Shown piece by piece: positions 36,002-47,903 of a stretch of 64,000 nucleotides of DNA. A program made the position numbers and the translations under genes. Source of the DNA: Aurelia coerulea (taxonomy: Eukaryota > Cnidaria > Scyphozoa > Semaeostomeae > Ulmaridae); the NCBI GenBank assembly GCA_039566865.1, contig CM076945.1, positions 749,001 to 813,000 on the forward strand, in the 5' to 3' direction. The notes below the pieces were generated by a model. It made no database searches, was not told where the DNA came from, and worked only from the letters and a program-made list of their open reading frames with translations. How positions within the stretch are numbered: position 1 is the stretch's first letter; the number at the start of each line of letters is the position of its first letter.

Positions 36002-38743
36002 AGGGGAGACTGGGGTCAATTATAACACTTTTTGGAAAATCAGACGTATCGTCTAAATAATGATTAATTATGCTCTTGAAAGTAAATGATATTGTAGTTG
36101 CATCCCTTGGAGTAAGATAGACATTAGTTTCCATCACACAGAACTAATTTTTGTGACGCTGTGATACTTTCAAAATCAGTGGTCATTCTGGTCAAGTGTT
36201 ACAATTGCCCCGGTAACACGGGGCAATTGTAACAGATGGTTGGAGCAATTGTTACAATTGTAACATATCTTTAAAATCATCCCAGATGAATACTGCACGA
36301 CTCGCTTTTTCCTTACACAAAATGTAGCACCGGGTGGCAGATTATTCATGGCTTTCAAAAGAACAAATCAAAAATAAGATGTAGTTTTCATTTCTTTGTA
36401 AATTTGGGTGCATCAGTTGAAAAATATTGAATCGATTGAGAAAAGAAAATTGTTTTCTAAAAATTTCAATTCTGAGCTCTTTAATACTGCATAGATGCAC
36501 ATTGTTTGACCAGATTAGAAAATTAATCAAAACCAAAGCATCGGACAGCTTACACCGGGGCAATTGTAACAGCGTGTTACAGTTGCCCCTGACCTGGTCA
36601 GCTATCGTTATTTTCCATTTTCATTTTCATTTCATTTCATTTCATTTTTACTTTTTTAACCACGGTAGCACCGTCAGTCTGCAGAGACTGCTTTACAGGG
36701 GGCCGTGCAAAATACTATTAAAACAAAATTAAAATCTTATTTACGGTTAAGCCTTATTTACAATTAATATAATATAAATAGATAATAGATACAAATAGAA
36801 ATGTTCCTAAATTTATCAAAAGAAAAGTAAAAAGAAAAACCAAAAACCCTCTACAATTTCTTTTTTAGCCTCTTTTTGAAAGTTGAAAGGGAGGGTGCAT
36901 GTTTGACATCTGAACTTAATTGGTTCCAAACCTTAGGCCCTCGAAATGAAATGGACTTCTGCCCATTTGCCGTTTTGAAGAAAGGAACACGCAAGTCAGC
37001 TTCGGTATTTCTTAGTCTCATTGTGTTGAGAGCTGAATTTTTTACAAATAACTCAGACAGATATTCGGGCACAAGACTATTTGTTGACTTGTACATTATA
37101 GTCGCTGTTTCACTTTGAATAATGTCTAAAATAGTTGGCCATTTCAGCCTTTTGATCAGACCAGCTGCTGAAACATCATAGCTGCTATTTGTAACAATTC
37201 TGGCAGCTCGATTTTGTAATTTTTGGAGAGTGTCAATTTGGGTTTTACCACAGCATCCCCAAACTGAGCAACAATACCTGAAGTGGGGTTCAACAATTCC
37301 TCTGTACATCTTACTGAGCGTTTCCTCAGGGAGAAATTTCTTTGCATACTTAAGAAAACCTAAGGCTCGAGATACTTTAGTTCTCATACACTTTATATGC
37401 TCATCCCAGACAAGATGACTGTCCAACTGGACACCAAGGTATTTAGTCCTCTCCACAGTCTCTATCTGTGTGCCATTTATAGAAAAGGAAGGCTGGTCAA
37501 CGACTTCATCACAAATCTTTTTCAGCTTTGGACGGGATCCAACTATCATTGCATGAGTTTTAAGGATGTTTAAGGAAAGTTTGTTTCCCTGCAGCCTGGT
37601 TAAGCTCTTCTATGTTTTTTGATGCATATGAAAGACTGGTGTCGTCTGCATACATAGTCACGTTGCAACTTCGCAGAGCTAGTGGGAGGTCGTTAATGTA
37701 GATTAAAAACAGTAGGGGACCAAGGCAAGAGCCCTGTGGAACACCACAAGTGACATCCTTAGTCTGCGAAAGTGCACCATTGACTTTGCAGTATTGCCGT
37801 CTGTTGTTCAGATATGAAACAAACCAAGAATGTTCCAGACCAGTTATACCATACCTAGTTAGCTTTTTAAGGAGAATGTCATGATCTACGGTATCAAATG
37901 CTTTCTTTAGGTCGATGAATACATTTGCTGTGTATTTTCCGCTATCCATATTTACGTACCATTCGTTTCTACTCGCAAGCAGACAGGTAACAACAGAATG
38001 TAACAATCGGAAAGCAGATTGATTAGAGAACAGAAGCTTGTTTTTGATTAGAAAATCATAAACTTGATTATAGACCAACTTCTCGAACAGTCTGGCTAGA
38101 AATGGCAAGACAGATATAGGCCTGTAATTTGAACTGTCATCTTGTTGACCGCTCTTGAAGACAGGGGCAACTCGCGCATTTTTCCAGCTGTCTGGAAAAA
38201 CTCTGGTAACAAGAGAGAGGTTGAAAATGTCGCATAGGGACTCAGCTATCACAGGCAGTCCCATTTTTATGAAAAAATTGGCTATACCATCGGGGCCAGA
38301 ACCCTTTGAAGTGTCAAATTTTCCGAAAACCCAAATTTTCCAAAAAATTTGAGGTACACTGACAGGCTCGAAATTGAATTGCACGCTTTTTTGGTTAATC
38401 TCGTTTTCACATCTCAAAAGCTGTGGAGCTTAAAAGTTTTAACGTAGTTTTGATCCTACATAGATACCATGTCTGTCATGTGAAAATGAGATTTTTTTAC
38501 TCAAGAGCAAAATCTTTCAGACACAACTTCACAGTGAAAGCACGTATTTACTTTCGTACTCAAAAACGTGTTTTTCACACGAAAATCTTGCAAACTTGGC
38601 TGAATATTCCTGTATCTCAAGTCGTTTGTAGAGGGTTAGAATGAGCATGTTCTGTGCAAAAATCATATTTTTTTCACTCTTCTGCAAGGCGTGAGAGTCA
38701 GTGTTTCAATTGCCCCGTGTTACAATTGTCCCCGGTCTCCCCT
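36002..38743. mobile_element. TIR element AGGGGAGACYGGGG, split by a LINE
   Basis: The left end AGGGGAGACTGGGGTCAATT and the right end, reverse complement AGGGGAGACCGGGGACAATT, are TIRs of about 28 bp, continuing into ...TAACAC. Additional GGGGCAATTGTAACA motifs in both orientations lie just inside at about 36212-36260, 36556-36590 and 38711. The middle (about 36604-38433) is a LINE insertion. Without it the element would be under 1 kb, i.e. non-autonomous. Target duplication not resolved. Confidence 0.65.
36604..38433 (-). pseudogene. 5'-truncated CR1/L2-like LINE with frameshifted reverse transcriptase
   Basis: On the minus strand, 38417-37560 and then 37549-36851 are two parts of one non-LTR reverse transcriptase. 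Visible core motifs in order: GSGPDGIANFF, NYRPISVLP, NVFIDLKKAFDTVDHDILL, TCGVPQGSCLGPLLFLIYIN and the catalytic YADD (in MYADDTSL). The thumb/C-terminal part has KYLGVQLDSHLVW and LQKLQNRAARIV. A frameshift near 37600 separates the two parts. The endonuclease domain and 5' end are missing. At the 3' end (lower coordinates) there is a (TGAAA)n-like tail, about 36613-36650 read as TTTCA on plus, as CR1/L2 elements often have short tandem tails. The copy is dead. Confidence 0.9.
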
Positions 38744-40412
38744 GCTCATTTAATTAAAGGTGGAATTTAGTGAGCATATGAAACATGGAGAGAAAGCGAG
38801 CGGAAAATTTGTGAGAAACGCACACTGAGTTTCACTAAAGTTTCTTAAAAGAGAGACACTATCTAAAAGTTAAGGAAGGTGTCAGTATAGGATCCATACA
38901 TTTTTTTAATGCTGGATACATGAAAAGATGCAGCAATTTTTATGTAGAAGCTAAATGGCAGCAATGTGGAAGATAGATGTCAGCAAACATTTTCTTCGGT
39001 TTATTGCCGATACGATTTTGAAAATTTTGAAATGAAAAAACTGCCATTATATGATTATGGAAAATTAGTATATTTTCAAAAGATATGACATGTTATTGCA
39101 AACTTTCATATTCACTTCGTCTGTAAACTAATGTTTGCTAAAAGTTCGTGAGTCCGACAAGGGTCCTTTAATTCATTGGAAGCAAGGTCGGTCTCACATT
39201 TGATGTCTGGTGAAGTTATCCACAAACATGGAAGTAAATGCAAGATCTGCAAGAATCAGTTTATGTTTATCCAATCGCAGTCACTCACCCAACATCTAAT
39301 GACTCTAATATGAGACAGGCTTCAGTATTTAGTTAAACCTATAGCGCCCAACAGAATGGCGAATCTTTTGCTTCCGGGCTTTCCCTCTCTTGCCACTATT
39401 ATTGGAATAGTCTACCTTGAATTGTAAGTTTCATACACAGTCTAGTGGGAACTCACTATGGATGGCATGCAGTTAATTAGCCTTAGTGGGGCCTTCGTGT
39501 TTTCTTTAAAGCAGAACATCGACGCATTGAAGGCTATTAAAGAAATTATTGGGAGCACCACGTTGATTTTGATGGGAGCGAGAGAGCGTGCTGCTTTTTT
39601 CGACGGGAGCAAGGGAACAAGCACCCTATCAGAGCCTCAATGTGGTAGCAAGTTGCAAAATCCGAAAAGTGCACGTAGAAGTGCGAGCGAAGCGAGCAGT
39701 CTGAGAAGCAACTCTAGTTTATATTCTTTGCCAAATAAAGGCATAGACAAAGTCCAGTTCATTGCATCTAATAAAGCTGCATGCCTGGACATGATTAAAA
39801 GCCAGGCGGTAGTAAGATTTTATACTATGATCCATGTGTGACATGTATGGAAGTGTGAGCGAAGCGAGCAGAACATTTTTGGCATCCTTTGTTGACATTA
39901 TTAGTCGTGCCAAAATGTCATTTATTAGTACTAGAGTGGAATTTCTTTTTCCTTTTTGACATTCAAAAACAACGATGCTACAAGTGCTGGAGCGAGGAAA
40001 ATAAAGCTTGCCCTGTCGAGAGCGCTTGGCCAGGTGCTCGACTTTCCGCTCGACAATGCAGAGCCTGCGCATGTGCAGTTGAAAAAATTTTCCCAGCAAA
40101 ATTACTGCAACAAAGTTTCTGCTAGACTGATTACAATTCGTCGTAAATTTCGCTCGTTTTTTATATTTTTGACTTTAACCTTTTCGCTCAATCTACGACT
40201 CATAAAAAAGCTATGCGAAAACGAGGACAAAACTAATGTACGAGAATTCGACCGAAACTTGGTCGGTCGATTGATTGATTGATTGATTGATTGATGGATT
40301 CGATTGATCGGTCGTGCCGCAGGGAGACTTCCCGGCTGTGATGGAGGTCATGTGACTTTTCCACGCCTTCAAACTTTTTCGGAATGAGTGAACCAGACAA
40401 ACTTGCGTTCCT
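38744..40412. other. Spacer segment without a recognised gene
   Basis: No exon was recognised. The phrase GTGCGAGCGAAGCGAGCAG occurs at about 39681 and, slightly changed, at about 39856. Two overlapping open frames near 39458-40125 have no family I recognise and no clear splice context. Confidence 0.4.
40264..40300 (+). repeat. (GATT)n microsatellite
   Basis: About seven GATT/GATG units, complementary in composition to the (TCAA)n array at 23424-23470. Confidence 0.75.
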
Positions 40413-40484
40413 TAGCCTGCGTGCAGACTCAACTCCTCGAAAGTATAGACTATACTTTTGAGGAGTTGAGTCTGCACGCAGGCT
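40413..40484. mobile_element. 72-bp near-perfect hairpin MITE (TAGCCTGCGTGC)
   Basis: The element reads TAGCCTGCGTGCAGACTCAA ... and back as its reverse complement; the two 35-base arms differ at one position and the loop is almost nil. The direct repeat GCGTTCCT (GCGTTCCTT if one T is shared) flanks it, at about 40405 and 40486. It carries the same termini as the 1,126-bp element at 57295-58420, so it looks like an extreme internal deletion of that family. Confidence 0.85.
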
Positions 40485-42234
40485 AGCGTTCCTTTGACAA
40501 TCAAAACAATAGCTAGCGGGATCTGATTTCTCTCAAATGAAACAATGATAAATCTAAAACAATACAATCATGATTGTTTCGATTGCTAAAGGAACCCAAG
40601 GTATATTTGATTTCAAAAACTTTTTGCTGAAGCCTTCTGCAACCTATTGTGAGACTGTTTACGCAAAAAACCTGCACTAGCTATTTTGTAATAATTTCAA
40701 TCACTAATATTTCTGCTGTTAATACTATGGTTAGCAAAGCATAAACGTTTCATCAAGTTTCGGTTATTCTTTATCTTAAAATGCGCGAGTTTTCTGGCGT
40801 TATCTTCAGGGGAACCTTGCAAATTTTTTCTAGAATGTTCTTCGGTCGGGGAAGCTCAAGAAACGAAGACAAATTATTCTCGCAAAGAAAAACACCCACA
40901 AAGGCTTCTCAAAACTATAAATAATTCTCCTAAAAATATGCAGTTATCCACAAAACTCTTATGACACATTTGTTTCGTAAGATTGAAAATAGTTTCTGTT
41001 TAAGCAACTTTTGTGATTTTAAACTTCATGAGGAAAGATAAATTGATCGGCACTTTGCAAGAACGAAGAAACTTTTTAAAGGTTCAAGCCTTTTTGACAA
41101 ATTTACTATAATTTGCATAGAATTTCAAATACGAATACTTCTGCTGTTTATATAGGAATTTTTCAAGAAATTTCGGTATCTTTTCCACATCGAATGTGTG
41201 AGTTTTCTCGTAACTTTTTGCCGGGTCGAAGTGCTTACCTCAAGCTCCTTTTTTGTTTTGCTCAGGCCAAAAAGGAATCCTGTGTTTCACGATTTAAATT
41301 CGCCAAACAGTAAGTCTTCCCACAGCAAGTTGGTAAACAAACAAATGCATCCATTCCCTTCAAAACCCTTTCGTACAGTGCCTTTTGAGATCCTTTTGAG
41401 TGCCTTTTGACTCTTTTGCACAGTGCCAGTCAAATTCCTCGTCTTTATTCTGTCCGTAGCTGCGATAATAACAACCTCCATTTTGGCAAAAAGCAACGCG
41501 AAGCGCTGTCCTCTTGACTGGCACCGAAAACTACCGAAAATGTTACCGAAAACTCAAAAATTTACGCGGGAAATTTAAATGAGCCAATCACAGCCGAGCA
41601 GCCCCGAATGCTGCAATCTGATTGTAACGTCAAGAACTTGACGTGAAAACGAGTTTTTGTCCTGATTTTGAGATAGTTTGATTATGAGTCCCTGTTTGAG
41701 CGAGCAATTCCATTCAATTCAATCAGTAATTCTACTCAATAGCGAGCGAAAACTAGGGACGAACTGTAATAAGTCTAAGTTTCTGCCAAACAAACAGGAC
41801 CGAAACCGCTTGGGGGACATTAATTCTTCGACATTCTGCAATATGCCCAATATGTACAGAAAGTCTTCGTACGACATTCTCATCATCTCTCGGAAACCTC
41901 GAGAATCTTCGATTTTCGATTTTCAAAATAACCTCTTAGCTCTCTTCGTTTCATCCAGGCTCTTTTCTTTCCTCTCTTCACTTCACTTCTGTCTCTCCTC
42001 ATCTAAGACTGTTACCAAAATCAGAGCAGCAACAGCCTTGCATTTTCTTTTTGTGAGCTTCAGTTTCATATTGATTTGAGAACAGCAAGAAAAAAAATTG
42101 AAAATTTGGCGGGCTGTTGTACGAGAATGAGGACAGAAAGTAAAACATGAAGTCGAGCCTGCTGCGAAAACGAGTAGTGAAAGTCGAGAGCATTTGGCCA
42201 CCCTCTGCTCGACAATGCTCAACAATGCTCGACA
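40485..42234. other. Spacer segment without a recognised gene
   Basis: AT-rich DNA. Short open frames (for example 41678-42079 plus and 41983-42292 minus) overlap each other and match no family known to me. TCGAG-rich words near 42175-42250 continue the weak end of the inverted-repeat homology. Confidence 0.4.
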
Positions 42235-45200
42235 TGGCTCGATTTTTGTCGAGCGCATAAATGGTCATGCTTGCCTGCGTCCTCATGAACATTTCACAAC
42301 AATAACATAAGGTTTTAACTTCACAAGCACCAACGACGATCCTTCTTTGAAAACACTAGGCAAAGTGCCAAATATTAAGTTACGTTCAATTTTGAATAGG
42401 GTTGCCAGTCAAATTATGATTCCTTGACATGAAAAGGTAAATTGTAAAGCTTTATTGGTCGAAAACAAATACAAATTGGAAAGAAATAACCCTCCAGGGA
42501 GAAATAATGGATGCCAAAGCAGGTCGTACAACTACGAAAAAACAAATTCGGTGCGCCAAAAAGATCTAACTTGCCCTTTTGCTTGACATAACACCAAACA
42601 AAACACAATGTATAAAGCAGCAAATTAATTCTTCGTTACGATGCCTTCAACAATCGTCTATATTCTCTTTTCATTAAATTCTCTTTCCATGATATGCATT
42701 CAACTGCGACTGCCAGTTTATCTTTGTTCTGGCTGTTAGAGTTTACTCGTGAAATAAAGAATAGATAATGAACTCATTTCTAAAATTTTGACGGAAAAAT
42801 AAACTTAAAATTTTATTAGCATTCCCACCCTTCCACCCACTCCACCCAGCTATTTCCTCTGTCTGTGTAAATTCTATCTGGTGCATCATAATCATAAGTT
42901 CATTGCTATTTCCACCCTTCCACCCACTCCACCCAGCTATTTGCTCTGTCTGTGTAAATTTTATCCCGTACATCATAATCATAAGTTCATTGCTATTTCC
43001 ACCCTTCCACCCACTCCACCCAGCTATTTGCTCTGTCTGTGTAAATTCTATCTCGTACATCATAATCATAAGTTCATTGCTATTTCCACCCTTCCACCCG
43101 CTCCACCCAGCTATTTGCTCTGTCTGTGTAAACTCTATCTCGTACATCATAATCATAAGTTCATTGCTATTTCCACCCTTCCACCCGCTCCACCCGGCTA
43201 TTTGCTCTATCTGTGTAAATTTTATCCCGTACATCATAATCATAAGTTCATTGCTATTTCCACCCTTCCACCCGCTCCACCCAGCTATTTGCTCTATCTG
43301 TGTAAATTGTATCCCGTACATCATAATCATAAGTTCATTGCTATTTCCACCCTTCCACCCACTCCACCCAGCTATTTGCTCTGTCTGTGTAAATTCTATC
43401 CCGTACATCATAATCATAAGTTCATTGCTATTTCCACCCTTCCACCCGCTCCACCCAGCTATTTGCTCTGTCTGTGTAAATTCTATCCCGTACATCATAA
43501 TCATAAGTTCATTGCTATTTCCACCCTTCCACCCGCTCCACCCAGCTATTTGCTCTGTCTGTGTAAATTCTATCTCGTACATCATAATCATAAGTTCATT
43601 GCTATTTCCACCCTTCCACCCGCTCCACCCAGCTATTTGCTCTGTCTGTGTAAACTCTATCTCGTACATCATAATCATAAGTTCATTGCTATTTCCACCC
43701 TTCCACCCGCTCCACCCGGCTATTTGCTCTATCTGTGTAAATTTTATCCCGTACATCATAATCATAAGTTCATTGCTATTTCCACCCTTCCACCCGCTCC
43801 ACCCAGCTATTTGCTCTATCTGTGTAAATTGTATCCCGTACATCATAATCATAAGTTCATTGCTATTTCCACCCTTCCACCAACTCCACCCAGCTATTTC
43901 CTCTGTCTGTGTAAATTCTATCTCGTACATCATAATCATAAGTTCATTGCTATTTCCACCCTTCCACCCGCTCCACCCAGCTATTTGCTCTGTCTGTGTA
44001 AATTCTATCCCGTACATCATAATCATAAGTTCATTGCTATTTCCACCCTTCCACCCGCTCCACCCAGCTATTTGCTCTGTCTGTATAAATTCAAACCCGT
44101 ACATCATAATCATAAGTTCATTGCTATTTCCACCCTTCCACCCGCTCCACCCAGCTATTTGCTCTGTCTGTGTAAATTCTATCCCGTACATCATAATCAT
44201 AAGTTCATTGCTATTTCCACCCTTCCACCCGCTCCACCCAGCTATTTGCTCTGTCTGTGTAAATTCTATCTCGTACATCATAATCATAAGTTCATTGCTA
44301 TTTCCACCCTTCCACCCGCTCCACCCAGCTATTTGCTCTGTCTGTGTAAACTCTATCTCGTACATCATAATCATAAGTTCATTGCTATTTCCACCCTTCC
44401 ACCCGCTCCACCCGGCTATTTGCTCTGTCTGTATAAATTCAAACCCGTACATCATAATCATAAGTTCATTGCTATTTCCACCCTTCCACCCGCTCCACCC
44501 GGCTATTTGCTCTATCTGTGTAAATTTTATCCCGTACATCATAATCATAAGTTCATTGCTATTTCCACCCTTCCACCCGCTCCACCCAGCTATTTGCTCT
44601 ATCTGTGTAAATTGTATCCCGTACATTATAATCATAAGTTCATTGGTATTTCCACCCTTCCACCCACTCCACCCAGCTATTTGCTCTGTCTGTGTAAATT
44701 CTATCCCGTACATCATAATCATAAGTTCATTGCTATTTCCACCCTTCCACCCGCTCCACCCAGCTATTTGCTCTGTCTGTATAAATTCTATCCCGTACAT
44801 CATAATCATAAGTTCATTGCTATTTCCACCCTTCCACCCGCTCCACCCAGCTATTTGCTCTGTCTGTGTAAATTCTATCCCGTACATCATAATCATAAGT
44901 TCATTGCTATTTCCACCCTTCCACCCGCTCCACCCAGCTATTTGCTCTGTCTGTGTAAATTCTATCCCGTACATCATAATCATAAGTTCATTGCTATTTC
45001 CACCCTTCCACCCGCTCCACCCAGCTATTTGCTCTGTCTGTATAAATTCAAACCCGTACATCATAATCATAAGTTCATTGCTATTTCCACCCTTCCACCC
45101 GCTCCACCCAGCTATTTGCTCTGTCTGTATAAATTCTATCCCGTACATCATAATCATAAGTTCATTGCTATTTCCACCCTTCCACCCGCTCCACCCAGCT

Positions 45201-45674
45201 ATTTGCTCTGTCTGTGTAAATTCTATCCCGTACATCATAATCATAAGTTCATTGCTATTTCCACCCTTCCACCCGCTCCACCCAGCTATTTGCTCTGTCT
45301 GTGTAAATTCTATCCCGTACATCATAATCATAAGTTCATTGCTATTTCCACCCTTCCACCCGCTCCACCCGGCTATTTGCTCTATCTGTGTAAATTCTAT
45401 CCCGTACATCATAATCATAAGTTCATTGCTATTTCCACCCTTCCACCCGCTCCACCCGGCTATTTGCTCTATCTGTGTAAATTGTATCCCGTACATCATA
45501 ATCATAAGTTCATTGCTATTTCCACCCGCTCTTCCCGCTCCACCCGCTCCACCCAGCTATTTGCTCTGTCTGTGTAAGTTCTATTCACTGGTTCTATTCC
45601 GTACGGGAAGAAAGCATAATGGTGTGTATTGTAATATTTCATTCCTGATACATCGAGGGGTAGCCAAAATTTTG
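42235..45674 (-). repeat. Right arm of the large inverted repeat
   Basis: Reverse-complement partner of 30303-33835. The single-copy part (42263-42812) is nearly identical to the left arm and the outer tip (about 45630-45674, ending TAGCCAAAATTTTG) also matches. The array in between has the same size as its partner but different unit variants. The tip next to the array is less conserved than the inner flank: the left arm has an extra TATAAGATTGAAATTTCATT-type segment. Confidence 0.9.
42813..45585 (-). repeat. 87-bp minisatellite, right array (~32 units)
   Basis: Same 87-bp unit as the left array, inverted. Variants restricted to this array include TATAAATTCAAACCCGTAC and TGTAAATTGTATCCCGTAC (plus-strand reading). 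Blocks of variants recur in order (for example TGTAAACTCTATCTCGTAC at about 43130, 43652 and 44346, i.e. about 6 and 8 units apart), so the array has a higher-order structure. The minus-strand frame is open for 920 codons, and two plus-strand frames for about 900, because no common unit contains a stop in those frames. None resembles a known protein, and the left array's equivalent frame is broken. Confidence 0.95.
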
Positions 45675-45866
45675 AAGTCATTTTGAAGAAATGTCATTTT
45701 GAAATTTTGAAATCATTTTCTCTTTTCCGTTTTGAAGTTCATGCATTGCTTGATGGCTTATGACAATTTCAGGAGCTTAGAGAAGTAATTTCAATAACAT
45801 GTCAGTTTCACACCAATGTGCAATATGAATCAATGAAATAAGACTTTAATTTTGACCGAAAAGCTG

Positions 45867-46325
45867 CTACCGATGTGGCAACGCGAATAAAATTGGAAGG
45901 GTATTCCAGAGTTTAGAACCAAAATATTTAATGGATTGAAGACCATACGAGGTAGTATTTTTAAGGGCACTAAAGAGGTCACCTCTGGTAGCCTGACGAG
46001 CACCAATCCTATGAAGAGTTGAATTTGGCTGAAAGTAATTATGAAAGCAAGAAGGAGATAGCTTGTTAAGTGCTTTATAGATGAATGTTAAGATATTTGT
46101 GTGTAGCACATCTTGTATTTTAAGAATTTTCAATGAATGGAAAATTGGTGAGGAGGGAGCAGAAAAGGGTTGGAATTTTATGGCTCGCAGAATTTTCTTC
46201 TGCAATCGGAATAACGGAATAAGATACGTTTCGTAGGTAAGGCCCCATGCAATAATACCATAGTTAAGGTGGTCGCAGGGTAAAAACTCTAACTTTTTTG
46301 TTTTATGAGTTAAGAACCTATCCAA
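45867..46325 (-). pseudogene. LINE reverse-transcriptase C-terminal fragment
   Basis: The minus strand encodes a C-terminal piece of a CR1/L2-type ORF2 with LNYGIIAWG, FRLQKKILRAIKF, IFHSLKILKIQDV, ARQATRGDLFSA and SYGLQSIKYFGSKLWNTLP in order. The reverse-transcriptase core is absent. It lies just outside the right inverted arm. Confidence 0.85.
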
Positions 46326-47210
46326 GGGATAGAAAGAGACTGTTGGTAGCCAAATGAAGAAATTTGATGAAAATTTTGATAAAAATTAATTTATGCGCAT
46401 AATTAATGAGATCAAAGCGTCGCGGAATGGTGGGTCTTTCAAGGAAAATAACTTTGTCAAATCAAACAGAAATGCCATGAAATTTTCAGGGTTTGTTGTT
46501 TAGACATGTTTTCATGTGCTGCACCTTTGAGTTCAGTGCAGTAAGGGAAATAACATTGAAATTTTTTTGAAAACCTTTGCATGCAAGAAAATTGGGATAA
46601 TCGCTATTATCATTAAAATACTTTTCAATGTCACAATGCTAGGTAGAAGAACTATCTTAGGTCCAGAACATACCTTATTACATGCATCACAAACTGTGAA
46701 AATTTGAAGGCAAAATCTCTTACCACTTTTCTTAAATTTTCCTTGAAAGTTTGAGAATTGATCAAAATATCAAACTCCGGAAAATGGCAAAAATAGAAAA
46801 CGTCAATAAATGAACATACTTCTCCACTGAAAAATAAAGCTCCCTCGTTACTGTAGAAGCTAGTGGTTTTTAACTACACTAGAACAAGTCCCTTACAGTG
46901 TTTTTCCATTGTTCAGTTGATTATTTTTGACATTTTTACACAATAACTTAGATTTTCTCTCCGCAAAACAACATTTCTTCATTATGCTGTGACCGTCAGT
47001 GTCTGTTTGTTTCCCTATGATGTATTCTTTTTCTTACTCTTGGTTGCTTTGTCCTGTAATTCACTTTTGAGACCCATTTTTTCTCAGCAGCAGATACCTC
47101 TTGCCATTTTCAATGCAAAATTTTGCAAATCGGGTGCCTGGCTGGCTCAATATCAAGCGGATCATAAAATTTTGAATTTGAATTGTCTCTCTGTTAACAT
47201 TGATTGCTGA

Positions 47211-47903
47211 TCAACGATAACTTCCTGAGATAATCTTTCTGCATGTGGAGATGTCTTTTACTGCAAGAATCTCTTCTAGATAAGGTTGCAAGTGCTTCAC
47301 GGAAATTTTGTGTCCTGCTAATGCGCTAAAGTCTGCGCTCAACCTGACAAATATCAGCTTTCCCTTTTTGTGAATAGGAAATGGAATGTATCTGTTTGCG
47401 CTATGATAATATCATATATCTTCTTCCACAGTAGTATCATCTGTATTTGATTGATATCTGCAACTTGAAAATGCCATTGGCATTGGTGCCTCTTCTATTC
47501 CGACCTCCCCAGACCAGACCCCATTTGCCTTTGGAGATGATGCTGATCATCTCATTTTCTTTGGGATGGTAGTGGTTGGTTGGTTCCACATCCGATTTGA
47601 AAGGGCAGTTTGGCTTGAATTTATATCTTTACCAGTTATTGATGATGTTTGCTTTTGGTTGTCGATAACTGCCACATCATCGCATAGGCCCGAATAGACT
47701 AGGCCTTTGTTTTTGTTTGTTTGTCTAGGCCAAGTTCTGCTTGTTGTCTTTTTTCTAATTCTATATGGATTACTACGACTTAAAAGAGACTTCACTTGAT
47801 CATTTTTGGCTTCCTTGCTACCTGGTCTTCCCTTTGAACTTCTACTATCATGTAGTCTTCTCTCTGTAGCTTGAATTACTTCCCATTTAAAAATAAACAA
47901 CAC
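47211..47903 (-). pseudogene. Coding-like remnant in shifting frames, unrecognised
   Basis: The minus strand has a 118-codon open stretch (47903-47547; Lys/Arg/Ser-rich, e.g. GRPGSKEAKNDQVKSLLSR). About 40 open codons follow in another frame (SKGKWGLVWGGRNRRG), then about 67 open codons to TGA at 47211 (RYIPFPIHKKGKLIFVRLS, KHLQPYLEEIL). No intron boundaries convincingly join them. It may be a decayed gene or a multi-exon gene I could not assemble. Family unknown. Confidence 0.25.
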
